Of a stretch of DNA of 9,473 bases, positions 1 through 7,420 are shown in pieces. The translations under genes were made by a program, and so were the position numbers. The notes under the pieces are model-generated. The model searched no databases and was not told the origin of the DNA. It worked only from the letters and a program-made list of their open reading frames with translations. Numbering within the stretch: the stretch's first letter is position 1; every line of letters begins with the position of its first letter. Source of the stretch: an uncultured Planctomycetota bacterium (lineage in GTDB: Bacteria; Planctomycetota; Planctomycetia; Pirellulales; Thermoguttaceae); assembly GCA_902797455.1 (NCBI GenBank), contig CADBTE010000266.1:1-9473 (forward strand), in the 5' to 3' direction.

Positions 1-486
1 CCGGGGGGGATCAACCGCTATGCTTTCGGCAGACGCTGTACCGCCTGCGCTTTGTGTGTCAGCGCCTGCCCGAACCACGTGCTCTTTCCCCAAAGCGGCC
101 CCAAAGAGCCGTTCCAGCCCGAGATGCGCTTTGAGCACGGCTATTGCCGCCCCGAGTGTGTCCGCTGCTCCCAGGTGTGTCCCTCGGGGGCGATCAAAAA
201 AATGACCGCCGCCGATAAGGCCTCCACGCAAATCGGCTACGCGGTCTACGTGCGGGATGCCTGTATTGTCGTTACCGATGGAAAATCGTGCGGCAACTGC
301 GCTCGGCACTGTCCGACCTCGGCGATCGAGCTGATCGCGCTGTCGGCCGAGGAACCCGACGGCCTGAAGGTGCCGACCATCGATACCGATCGGTGCATCG
401 GCTGCGGCCGATGTGAATACCTCTGCCCGGCCCGCCCGGTCAGTGCCATCTACGTGGAAGGGGTCTACACGCAGCGTACCGTCTGA
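1..486 (+). CDS. Polyferredoxin, 4Fe-4S binding protein (C-terminal part, 5' end outside window)
   Basis: The reading frame is open from base 1 to the TGA at 484-486, giving 161 residues with no start in view, so this is the C-terminal part of a longer protein. It carries four cysteine motifs: C13-x2-C16-x2-C19-x3-C23-P, C49-x3-C53-x2-C56-x3-C60-P, C88-x8-C97-x2-C100-x3-C104-P and C132-x2-C135-x2-C138-x3-C142-P. These 16 cysteines could hold four [4Fe-4S] clusters in an electron-transfer chain. The pattern resembles multi-cluster ferredoxins of anaerobic bacteria whose N-terminal half may be a NapH/YccM-like membrane domain; that half is not visible, so its presence is inference. A TTG at codon 18 lies inside the first cysteine motif and would break it, so it is not the true start. 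The gene ends 17 bases before the kinase gene, which suggests co-transcription. The electron donor and acceptor cannot be told from the sequence. Confidence 0.9.
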   Translation, partial: PGGINRYAFGRRCTACALCVSACPNHVLFPQSGPKEPFQPEMRFEHGYCRPECVRCSQVCPSGAIKKMTAADKASTQIGYAVYVRDACIVVTDGKSCGNCARHCPTSAIELIALSAEEPDGLKVPTIDTDRCIGCGRCEYLCPARPVSAIYVEGVYTQRTV

Positions 487-494
487 AGTGCCCC

Positions 495-499
495 GGAAG
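495..499 (+). promoter_or_regulatory. Weak ribosome binding site for the kinase gene
   Basis: GGAAG lies in the 17-base gap after the ferredoxin gene. It is 4 bases before TTG 504 and 13 before ATG 513. Neither spacing is ideal, so the start of the kinase is uncertain by three codons. Confidence 0.4.
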
Positions 500-503
500 T
501 TTT

Positions 504-3500
504 TTGAACGATATGTCCGCCAGCCGTCACCCCAATCTTCCCGGCGATAACGCCGAACCGACTCCTCCCTTAAGCGGCGGGGAGACGGCTCCGGCGCGCA
601 CAGAAAAAGCGGCCGAGCCGACCGCGCCGCCGACACCTCCGACGGCGGCCGGGCAGGCCCTCCCGCCCGCCGCGCCGACGGCTGACGCCGCTCCTTCGGC
701 CGAGTCCCCGGCCGATTCCCAGGTCAAGCCCCCGATCGCGTCGACAGTGACACTTGACAGTGAGCGGTTTAAGGCGGTTGCGGCAAATGACGAAGGGGAC
801 TTTTCCGTCAGGTCCTCCGAGCCGCAGGGGGACGACAAGACCATCCTCTCCAGTACCGCTCCTTACCAAGTCGGCCCAGCGGCGGGAGCGGTTCCTCCCG
901 CCGCGTCCCCCGAGCCCGACGTCCCCCCCTATCCCGCCTGGATGAACGCCAAAGGCCCCATTGAGCCGGGGACGAAACTGGGGCACTTTATCATCAAACA
1001 ATACATCGGCGGCGGCGGAATGGGACGTGTCTTCGAGGCAATCGACGAGACATTAGATCGGCGCGTCGCGATCAAGCTCTTGCCTCTTCAGCGGGCTAAA
1101 GATTCCAACGCCAACGCCCGTTTCCTCAACGAGGCGCGTTCCGCCGCGCGTCTGAACCACGAGAATATCGCTCAGGTCTATTATTTTGGTGAAGAGAATA
1201 ATATTCCATTCATCGCCTTCGAGTTTGTCGAGGGGATAAACGTCCGTCAATGGGTGAATGAACACGGGCCGATGCCGGTTCAAAAGGCGATCCGATACAT
1301 GATTCAAATCGCGGACGCTTTGGCTCACGCCGCCACTCATGGAGTCATTCACCGTGACGTCAAACCGTCGAATATTCTTCTTACCGAGAACGAAACCGCC
1401 AAGCTGATCGATATGGGGCTGGCGCGGCTGTTCCTGGACGAAAACCAGGCGAACGACGAGCTCACCGCCAGCGGCGTGACCCTGGGAACATTCGATTATA
1501 TTTCGCCGGAGCAGGCCAAAGATCCCCGCAAATCCGATTCTCGCAGCGATATCTATTCTTTGGGATGCACCCTCTTCTTTATGCTGGCCGGCCGCCCGCC
1601 GTTTCCTGAGGGGACACCGGTTCAGAAGCTCCTGATGCATCAGGGGGAGAAGCGTCCGGATCTTCACTTGCTGGTTCCGAGAATTCCCAACGAGGTTTCG
1701 AACCTGGTTCAGAAAATGATGGAGATTGATCCCGAAAAGCGGTATCAGTCCCCGGGGGAACTCTGTGTCGAGCTGGCGCGGATCGCTCCGCTGGTCGGTC
1801 TGGCCCCTTCGAAAACCAAGAAAGGGGCTTGGGTTGCCGCCCCCGTCCCCGTACGGAAGAAATCGTTCGATTTCGCTTTTCACCTTCCCTGGATAACGAC
1901 GGTTTTCCTTCTGCTGGCCGGGGTAGCGGGGTATCGTTTTTGGTCGGTCAGCCGAGAGAACAGCGTTCCTCTGCCCCGCCTGGAGCCCGCGGCGATCCCG
2001 ACGGTTCCTGTCCAGCCGCCCGAGGCGTCGTCGCAGCCGGCCGAGGTCACGCCGGAGCCCCCCTCAAGTTTAATGATGCGGGTTCTGGGCCCGACCGTTC
2101 GGGAAGCGGAATCCGGCGCCCTTCTTTCCGGTGAGTTTTCCCTGCGCGGGGCTTTTGACGGCCGGGGGGAATCACCTCGGCTGCGATCCGGACTGGGGGT
2201 GATCCCCTTGGCGCTTTCCCAATCGCTGAGCGACTCGAGTCTTTTAAATGAGCCGCCGGAGGTTGTCGAGTCCCTGAGGTGCTCCATTTCCCCGTCTGGG
2301 TCTTCGCTGGCGAGTTCCTGGTCGCTGGCGGCCAGTCTGGCCGCCAGCGCCGATGTGCCCCTGCTTCCCAGTGAGGAAAAAAACTACCCCATTCTGTCAG
2401 TGGATCGCGTGGGAGATGTCCCCGGATCGTTTGCCACCTTGTCCGAAGCGCTGGCCCGCGGCCTGGAGCGCAAAGACGAAAATCCCCTCGAGGGGATTGT
2501 GATTGAACTGGCGTATGAGGGAACGATGGAGGTTGGGACGTTTGATCTTCCCGCCTGCAAACTGAGTTTGGTAGCTCGAGACGGTTTTCGGCCGACGCTC
2601 GCCTTTGTTCCCCAAGAGAACGATAACACGATGTTTCGCCTGGAGCAGTCCGACTTGACGCTGTCCGGCGTAGCCATCGACTTTTCCGCGCCGACACGTT
2701 CTTCCAAGCGCTGGTCGCTCTTTGAACTCAATGGCAATTCCTCGCTGGCGGTGAAGGGGACGGTTCTGACCATCCAGAATGATTCTTCCTCACCGCCCCC
2801 CCCAAAAGGTACCCCGCCGGCGATTGCCTTTGTCCGCGCCCTATCCTCCGATGGGGAAGAAAATTCCCTCGGCTACGAGGACAGCGGCCGGGGAGTCCCT
2901 TACGGCGAAACGTCGGGGAATGGTGCCGGTAATACGGGGAAACGGCCGTTCCGCATCGAGATGGACCGCGTTCTGGTTCGAGGCGAGGCGGCGTTTTGTT
3001 CGTTCGAGGCGGCGCAGGACTGCCATATCGCCCTTTCTCTTTCCGGATTCTGCCTGACGGCCCCCCTTATTTCGGTCACGGGGGAGGGGATCGTTTCGGC
3101 GTCACTCGATCGCATGGCGGGGTTCTGTCACGATTCCCTCTTTCGGACGGTCGTCGGCGCCGCGCTGACGAATCGGGGGGACCAATCAACCGGTCCGCGG
3201 CCGGAAAGTCATCTGAGCTTATCGGTGACGCATTCCCTCCTTCGTATGCAGAACACACCGCTGGCCGAGTGCCTCTGCTCCGCGGACCCCTTCGCTGTCG
3301 GAGTGCCGCGCTGGCACCTCTCCGAGTCGATCATCTGCGGGGGAACCTCCCTTCTGCGTGTCGCCGACCTTGGCACGGCTCGGGGAAATGACGGTACTTC
3401 CGCCGACTCCGCCGGAATCGAGACACTCGGCGGCGCCGAGGGCAGCTCGGGAGGGGATACCGACCAGAACACCGAGGCCGTACCGGAGCAAACCGCTCGG

Positions 3501-3737
3501 ACGTTCCCCGGCAGCGAGGAACTCTTCCGGCCGATCGAGGAAGATGACGCGGCGCTTCGGCGGCTTAAAGAGATTCCTCCCCATCGGATGTCCCTGACCG
3601 ATATGTATGATACTATGTTCCGACCGATCTATGATCATCTCCGTTCTCCTCAAGAGCGTGAAATATTGGAGAGTATCGAGACCGGCGTCTACACCTTTGA
3701 GCGTCCGGCCGAACCGCCGCTGAAAGAAAGCCGCTGA
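504..3737 (+). CDS. Transmembrane Ser/Thr protein kinase with large extracytoplasmic tail
   Basis: This is a 1077-residue Hanks-type kinase that phosphorylates Ser/Thr on proteins. Residues 1-150 are Pro/Ala/Thr-rich and probably disordered. The kinase domain spans about 158-433: glycine loop GGGGMG (169-174), VAIK lysine K191, alphaC glutamate probably E210, catalytic HRD (283-285) with K287 and N290, metal-binding DMG (303-305) in place of DFG, SPEQ (335-338) in place of APE, and structural D349. All catalytic residues are present, so it should be active. One membrane helix lies at about 460-480, after basic residues (RKK 451-453), placing the kinase in the cytoplasm and residues 481-1077 outside. 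The tail has a Pro-rich stretch (490-520), a Ser/Leu/Ala-rich stretch (565-615) and, from about 630 to 950, alternating hydrophobic strands with a 'TLSEAL' start like pectate-lyase-type right-handed beta-helices; that fold is inferred. Residues 960-1000 are Gly/Ser/Thr-rich. The ligand is unknown. ATG 513 is an alternative start. Confidence 0.92.
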   Translation: MNDMSASRHPNLPGDNAEPTPPLSGGETAPARTEKAAEPTAPPTPPTAAGQALPPAAPTADAAPSAESPADSQVKPPIASTVTLDSERFKAVAANDEGDFSVRSSEPQGDDKTILSSTAPYQVGPAAGAVPPAASPEPDVPPYPAWMNAKGPIEPGTKLGHFIIKQYIGGGGMGRVFEAIDETLDRRVAIKLLPLQRAKDSNANARFLNEARSAARLNHENIAQVYYFGEENNIPFIAFEFVEGINVRQWVNEHGPMPVQKAIRYMIQIADALAHAATHGVIHRDVKPSNILLTENETAKLIDMGLARLFLDENQANDELTASGVTLGTFDYISPEQAKDPRKSDSRSDIYSLGCTLFFMLAGRPPFPEGTPVQKLLMHQGEKRPDLHLLVPRIPNEVSNLVQKMMEIDPEKRYQSPGELCVELARIAPLVGLAPSKTKKGAWVAAPVPVRKKSFDFAFHLPWITTVFLLLAGVAGYRFWSVSRENSVPLPRLEPAAIPTVPVQPPEASSQPAEVTPEPPSSLMMRVLGPTVREAESGALLSGEFSLRGAFDGRGESPRLRSGLGVIPLALSQSLSDSSLLNEPPEVVESLRCSISPSGSSLASSWSLAASLAASADVPLLPSEEKNYPILSVDRVGDVPGSFATLSEALARGLERKDENPLEGIVIELAYEGTMEVGTFDLPACKLSLVARDGFRPTLAFVPQENDNTMFRLEQSDLTLSGVAIDFSAPTRSSKRWSLFELNGNSSLAVKGTVLTIQNDSSSPPPPKGTPPAIAFVRALSSDGEENSLGYEDSGRGVPYGETSGNGAGNTGKRPFRIEMDRVLVRGEAAFCSFEAAQDCHIALSLSGFCLTAPLISVTGEGIVSASLDRMAGFCHDSLFRTVVGAALTNRGDQSTGPRPESHLSLSVTHSLLRMQNTPLAECLCSADPFAVGVPRWHLSESIICGGTSLLRVADLGTARGNDGTSADSAGIETLGGAEGSSGGDTDQNTEAVPEQTARTFPGSEELFRPIEEDDAALRRLKEIPPHRMSLTDMYDTMFRPIYDHLRSPQEREILESIETGVYTFERPAEPPLKESR
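2323..2349. repeat. 27-base near-perfect palindrome inside the kinase gene
   Basis: The left arm CGCTGGCGGCCAG (2323-2335) is the exact reverse complement of the right arm CTGGCCGCCAGCG (2337-2349), with one base (T2336) between. As RNA it would form a 12-bp GC-rich stem with a 3-base loop. It encodes part of a repeated S-L-A-A-S run in the low-complexity linker of the extracytoplasmic tail. It may only reflect the repeated Leu-Ala-Ala-Ser codons, but thirteen exact pairs is long for a coding region. Confidence 0.8.
2481..2498. repeat. 18-base perfect palindrome inside the kinase gene
   Basis: AATCCCCTCGAGGGGATT reads the same on both strands. It encodes N-P-L-E-G-I in the extracytoplasmic tail. 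It shares the CCCCT...AGGGG theme with inverted repeats near 6167, 7177 and 8857. No function is known; it could be chance in GC-rich DNA. Confidence 0.7.
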
Positions 3738-3759
3738 AAAAACGCTTTTTGTTTGAAGT

Positions 3760-6156
3760 GTGATCACCGTGACAACGCTGAAAACCAATCGTACCGTCAT
3801 CCCGAAAATCTTGGCGCCCGCGGGAGGGCGTGAGGCGTTCGACGCGGCCCTGCGCGCCGGGGCGGATGAAATCTATATGGGGCTGGTCGGTTATGGGGCG
3901 CGGCAAAGCGCCGCGAATTTTACCCCGGACGAGTTCTGCCGGGCGCTTGATGACGCCCACGCCGGCGGTGTCGCCGTTCACCTGACATTCAATACGGTGA
4001 TGTCCGCCGAGGAGATCGAGCGCGCGGCGCCGGATATCGCCAGATTGGACGCCTCGGGACTCGATGCCGTGATCGTCCAAGATCTGGGCGCCGCCGATTT
4101 TCTCCGCGAGAATTTCCCCCATCTCCCCCTTCACGCCTCCACGCAGATGGCGCTGGCCAACGGTGCCGATGTTCTTTGGGCGGAGAGATTCGGAATGTCG
4201 CGCGCGGTGCTCCCCCGTGAACTGACCGTGGAGGAATTGGCCGCGATTCGATCGGCCGTGTCCATCGAGCTGGAGGTCTTCATCTCCGGCGCCCTGTGCC
4301 AAGGGTGCTCCGGCCGCTGTTATCTCTCCAGTTTCATTGGCGGCCGAAGCGGGAATCGCGGAATGTGCGCGCAGCCGTGCCGCCAAAGTTACCGGACGCA
4401 GCCGGCCTCCCAGCGTGATTCGCACGGCCCCTACCTTTTGTCGCTGTGCGACCAGCTGATGGGGGCCGGCGAAATCGAGCGTCTTGCCCAGCTGGGGATC
4501 GATGCCCTGAAGATTGAGGGACGGATGAAGTCTCCTCCCTATGTCTTTGAGGCGGTTCGATATTACCGGAGGATTCTCGACAAGATCGCGGGGGTTTCCG
4601 ACGAACTGGCCGGCAAGCTCTATGTCCTCAAGGGAAAAGAACCCCTCCCGTGCGGAGAGACGGTTCTTCCGTCGATCTTCAATCGAGGGTACGGGAAGGG
4701 ATTCTTCTACGATTCCGATCCCGAGATCCTTCATCCGGAGTTTGCCTCCTCCCTGGGGAAGAAAATCGCCAAGGTAAGCGGCGGGGCGCTTTTGCTGAGC
4801 GCCCCGGTTCGCTGCGGCGACGGTGTCGTTTACCTCGACGCTTCTCATAAGCGCCTCGGCGGGGGGAACGTCTCGAGGATCGAACGTCTCCCGACCCATC
4901 CCGGCGGCAGGCCGCTTCTGGTCGACAGCGCTTCGGCGGGCGACCGCGTGCGGATCGACGGTCCGCCCCCCGCCGGCGCGGTGGAACTGTATCGTTCGTT
5001 CGATCATGACGCGGTGCGCCTTTGCGAGCACGCGCTGGAGAATACCCGCAGGCATCGTCCCATCACGGTCCGTGTGACGGCGAAGGTCGGAAGCCCCCTT
5101 CGTCTGGAGTTGGAGGCCGGCGGGGTTGCGGCCGCGGCGGCGTCCGAGGAACCCCTGGCCAGGTCGCTGAAGCGAAAGACCTCGGCCGAAGAGATACGGC
5201 TGGCTTTGGATCGATTTGGGCAGACGATCTTTGTTCCCGTGAGGTGGGAATGGGATATCGACGACGATGTCTTTCTCCCCAAGTCGGTTCTCAACAAGGT
5301 CCGTCAGCGGGCCGCCGACGATCTGCTCGGCGCCTGCCGCCTGGCGGCTCACCGGCCGGCGCGCACCCCCGGCCCCTTCATAAGACCGACGACCGAAACG
5401 GGAACGCAGCCCTGTGTCCAGCCGGCGCGCGCGGCGGCCGTGCGAACGGCCCGGCAGGCCGAGGCGGCCTATCGCGCGGGAATCCGCCTGATCTACCCTC
5501 TGGCCCGCCCGGTTCTGTTTGAAAGCGACTATCGATCGAGCCAGCCGCTTTCGTCCGGGGAAAGGTTTTCTCTGCCAGGCGCCGATGAATCGATCTCCTT
5601 CCTCCCGCTGGCCGGGACGCTGGCCGAGGCGCTTTGGTGTCAGCAGCACGGTCTGGATTTTGCCGCCGACTGGTTTTTCAACGTCACGAACGTCCGAAGC
5701 GCGCTGGTACTCTTGGATCGGTTCTCGTGCTTAAAGACACTCTACCTTTCTCCGGAGCTGTCGGCTTCGGCGGTGCGGGAGCTTTCCGACGCGATCGCGC
5801 CGATCCTATCGCGGCGCGGCGGACGAGTGGGACTTTCGGTCTACGGCGCCCTGGCGGGGATGACTACCCGCGTGACCCTCTTTCCGGAGGAGACACTGAC
5901 GATGATCGACCCGGAAGAAAGGCGTTTCACCGTGGTGAAGAACCGCAGCTGGTTCACCGACCGGGCCGCCGGCCGGCTTTCGGGAAGCACCCTTTATTAC
6001 GGCTGCCACAACGACCTTCGAACCGCTCAGCGGATTGCGTCGCTTGCCGAGCTCAGGTATGATTTCACCGCGGAGTCCCCCGAGGAAGTCACGCGAATCC
6101 TCACCGATATTCCCAAGGGGGAGGATTCCTACGGTTTTATCCATCCTATTTTTTAA
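3760..6156 (+). CDS. U32 family protein (RlhA/TrhP-like RNA hydroxylase family, with DUF3656-like region)
   Basis: This 798-residue protein has the complete U32 signature E-x-F-x2-G-A-L-C-x4-G-x-C-x-L-S at residues 172-190, then GRSGNRGMCAQPCR (195-208) and KIEGRMKSPPYV (251-262). Cysteines C180, C187, C203 and C207 are the likely iron-sulfur ligands. Residues 15-300 look like the U32 TIM-barrel; about 340-530 corresponds to the DUF3656-type insert; 555-798 is a further C-terminal region. U32 proteins were first listed as peptidases, but E. coli RlhA (5-hydroxycytidine in 23S rRNA) and TrhP (tRNA wobble hydroxyuridine) act in RNA hydroxylation using prephenate-dependent chemistry. This protein is longer than RlhA (about 650 residues), so the exact substrate is open. 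The start is either GTG 3760 or GTG 3769; the upstream GAAG (3755-3758) is better placed for 3769. The gap to the kinase gene is only 22 bases, so they are probably co-transcribed. Confidence 0.9.
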   Translation: MITVTTLKTNRTVIPKILAPAGGREAFDAALRAGADEIYMGLVGYGARQSAANFTPDEFCRALDDAHAGGVAVHLTFNTVMSAEEIERAAPDIARLDASGLDAVIVQDLGAADFLRENFPHLPLHASTQMALANGADVLWAERFGMSRAVLPRELTVEELAAIRSAVSIELEVFISGALCQGCSGRCYLSSFIGGRSGNRGMCAQPCRQSYRTQPASQRDSHGPYLLSLCDQLMGAGEIERLAQLGIDALKIEGRMKSPPYVFEAVRYYRRILDKIAGVSDELAGKLYVLKGKEPLPCGETVLPSIFNRGYGKGFFYDSDPEILHPEFASSLGKKIAKVSGGALLLSAPVRCGDGVVYLDASHKRLGGGNVSRIERLPTHPGGRPLLVDSASAGDRVRIDGPPPAGAVELYRSFDHDAVRLCEHALENTRRHRPITVRVTAKVGSPLRLELEAGGVAAAAASEEPLARSLKRKTSAEEIRLALDRFGQTIFVPVRWEWDIDDDVFLPKSVLNKVRQRAADDLLGACRLAAHRPARTPGPFIRPTTETGTQPCVQPARAAAVRTARQAEAAYRAGIRLIYPLARPVLFESDYRSSQPLSSGERFSLPGADESISFLPLAGTLAEALWCQQHGLDFAADWFFNVTNVRSALVLLDRFSCLKTLYLSPELSASAVRELSDAIAPILSRRGGRVGLSVYGALAGMTTRVTLFPEETLTMIDPEERRFTVVKNRSWFTDRAAGRLSGSTLYYGCHNDLRTAQRIASLAELRYDFTAESPEEVTRILTDIPKGEDSYGFIHPIF

Positions 6157-6166
6157 AACGCCATCG

Positions 6167-6188
6167 GTCCCCTAGTGAGGGACTTAGG
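6167..6188 (+). promoter_or_regulatory. Two alternative hairpins over the ribosome-binding region of the next gene
   Basis: Within the 35-base gap, GTCCC (6167-6171) can pair with GGGAC (6179-6183) around a 7-base loop. Alternatively CCTAGT (6171-6176) can pair with ACTTAGG (6182-6188) with one bulged T and a 5-base loop. The two stems share bases and exclude each other. The second covers the AGG of the ribosome-binding site AGGA (6186-6189), the first leaves it free. There is no following T-run, so this is not a typical terminator. A role in translation control is inference. Confidence 0.4.
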
Positions 6189-6191
6189 AAA

Positions 6192-7328
6192 GTGAAGAAC
6201 AGCATGCGCCTTTTCAACCGCGACGCTCTGGAGGTCAAACCGCTGGCCGAGCGCAAAAATAAGCTTTCTGTCGCTGACAATGTTCGACCGGACAGCCCTT
6301 CGGTTCCCCTTTCCGATCAGGCGCTGGGCGATATCCAAAGCATCGTCTCCCGTCTGCACTCGGCCCGGCGGGCCGGCGCCTCCCGAATGCTTGTCTTCGG
6401 CGCCCACTCGATCAAAAACGGCCTGGCCGATCTTTTAATCCACTTAATGGAGAAAGGGGATGTCACCCACCTGGCTACCAACGGCGCGGGGATCATTCAC
6501 GACTGGGAATTCGCCTTCCAGGGACAGACCGGAGAGAACGTCGAACACTACACCGCCGAAGGGCAGTTCGGCATCTGGGAGGAGACGGGGAAATTTCTCA
6601 ATCTGGCCTTGATTATCGGTGCCTACCGCGGTTTGGGCTACGGTCAGTCGGTCGGGACCATGGTTCAGGAAGGGGGCCTGAGGGTTCCCGGCGACAGCGA
6701 GCTGTTTGAGACGCTGCGCCGGGCGGCCGGCGAGGCGGCGGACGCCGCCTCGGCCGATCGGGCCGCGGCGGCCGCCGATCTTCTTGAGACGAAGCGGCAT
6801 TTCCATCTCGGCGACGGTTTTATATCGATTCCGCATCGGTTTGCGGAGCATAGTGTGGCCGCGGCCGCCGTGCGGCTCGGTGTCCCCTTTACCTGTCACC
6901 CCATGATCGGGCATGACATTATCTACACCCACCCGATGAACAAACCCGCGGCGATCGGCCGAACGGCCGAAAGGGATTTCCTCAGCTTTGCCGATTCGGT
7001 TTCGCGGCTGGAGCACGGTATTTATCTTTCCGTCGGTTCGGCGGTGATGTCGCCGATGATTTTTGAGAAATCCCTTTCGATGTCGCGCAACCTCGCGCGC
7101 CAGCGCGGGGAGTCGATCACCGATTTTGATATCCACGTCGTCGACTTGGCCGCTTCCACATGGGATTGGACCACCCAGGGGGAACCCCCTCAGGATAACC
7201 CCGCCTACTATCTGCGGTTCTGCAAGACATTCAGCCGGATGGGAGGGAAGATGACCTACACCAGCGCCGACAACCGCTCCTGGCTGCTGGAGATTCTCAG
7301 GCGGCTGGACCAGACGCGATCTTCTTGA
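6192..7328 (+). CDS. Conserved protein of unknown function, possible deoxyhypusine-synthase-like fold
   Basis: I cannot give this 378-residue protein a firm function. It has no signal peptide or membrane helix, so it is probably cytosolic. Strongly patterned motifs suggest an enzyme: FGAHSIKNGL (69-78), ATNGAGIIHDWEFA (95-108), GQFGIWEETG (124-133), CHPMIGHDIIYTHP (235-248) and LSVGSAVMSP (279-288). The Gly-rich TNGAG loop followed by HDWE, the IGHDI segment and the Rossmann-like strand order recall deoxyhypusine/homospermidine synthase relatives, which use NAD and polyamines. The catalytic lysine of true deoxyhypusine synthase is not evident, so the resemblance may be fold only. Similar uncharacterised proteins occur in several bacterial phyla as far as I recall. 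Residues 176-200 are an Ala-rich helix. The start is GTG 6192 (AGGA 2 bases upstream) or ATG 6204 (codon 5). It lies 35 bases after the U32 gene, likely in the same transcript. Confidence 0.8.
   Translation: MKNSMRLFNRDALEVKPLAERKNKLSVADNVRPDSPSVPLSDQALGDIQSIVSRLHSARRAGASRMLVFGAHSIKNGLADLLIHLMEKGDVTHLATNGAGIIHDWEFAFQGQTGENVEHYTAEGQFGIWEETGKFLNLALIIGAYRGLGYGQSVGTMVQEGGLRVPGDSELFETLRRAAGEAADAASADRAAAAADLLETKRHFHLGDGFISIPHRFAEHSVAAAAVRLGVPFTCHPMIGHDIIYTHPMNKPAAIGRTAERDFLSFADSVSRLEHGIYLSVGSAVMSPMIFEKSLSMSRNLARQRGESITDFDIHVVDLAASTWDWTTQGEPPQDNPAYYLRFCKTFSRMGGKMTYTSADNRSWLLEILRRLDQTRSS
7177..7190. repeat. Short inverted repeat, AGGGGG / CCCCCT
   Basis: AGGGGG (7177-7182), two bases AA, then CCCCCT (7185-7190). 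It lies inside the coding region of the DHS-like gene and encodes Q-G-E-P-P-Q. It belongs to the same AGGGG/CCCCT theme as the palindromes at 2481 and 8857. Probably of no function by itself. Confidence 0.5.
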
Positions 7329-7353
7329 TATTCGGCCTGCGCCGCGATACAAT
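7325..7353 (+). promoter_or_regulatory. Sigma70-type promoter for the lactonase gene
   Basis: TTGATA (7325-7330, five of six bases of the -35 consensus) and TACAAT (7348-7353, five of six of the -10 consensus) are separated by exactly 17 bases. The -35 box overlaps the stop codon of the preceding gene (TGA 7326-7328). Transcription would begin near 7360, giving a leader of about 60 bases before ATG 7421. It suggests the secreted lactonase can be expressed independently of the upstream genes. Confidence 0.6.
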
Positions 7354-7405
7354 GGACGATGGGGGGCGGTGGACCATAAGAAAAACGACAGCAACAAACT
7401 TTTTG

Positions 7406-7411
7406 AGGGAG
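7406..7411 (+). promoter_or_regulatory. Ribosome binding site of the lactonase gene
   Basis: AGGGAG lies 9 bases before ATG 7421. It is the strongest Shine-Dalgarno match in the window, and together with the signal peptide that follows it fixes this start over the in-frame TTG at 7325. Confidence 0.75.
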
Positions 7412-7420
7412 ACACAAGCG

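Noticed and set aside
1053..1883. Open frame of 276 codons on the - strand
   Set aside because: It is antisense to the kinase catalytic domain, whose motifs are intact on the + strand.
3738..3750. A-run followed by T-run after the kinase stop, as a terminator
   Set aside because: The possible stem is five A-T pairs with a 3-base loop, too weak for an intrinsic terminator, and the next gene starts 10 bases later.
3613..5649. Long open frame of 678 codons on the - strand
   Set aside because: It lies antisense to the U32 gene, has an Arg/Gly-rich composition typical of shadow frames in GC-rich DNA, and shows no recognisable motif, whereas the + strand frame has the full U32 signature.
7325..7420. 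Upstream TTG extension of the lactonase gene
   Set aside because: It would put 32 residues before a clear signal peptide; ATG 7421 has a strong ribosome binding site at proper spacing.
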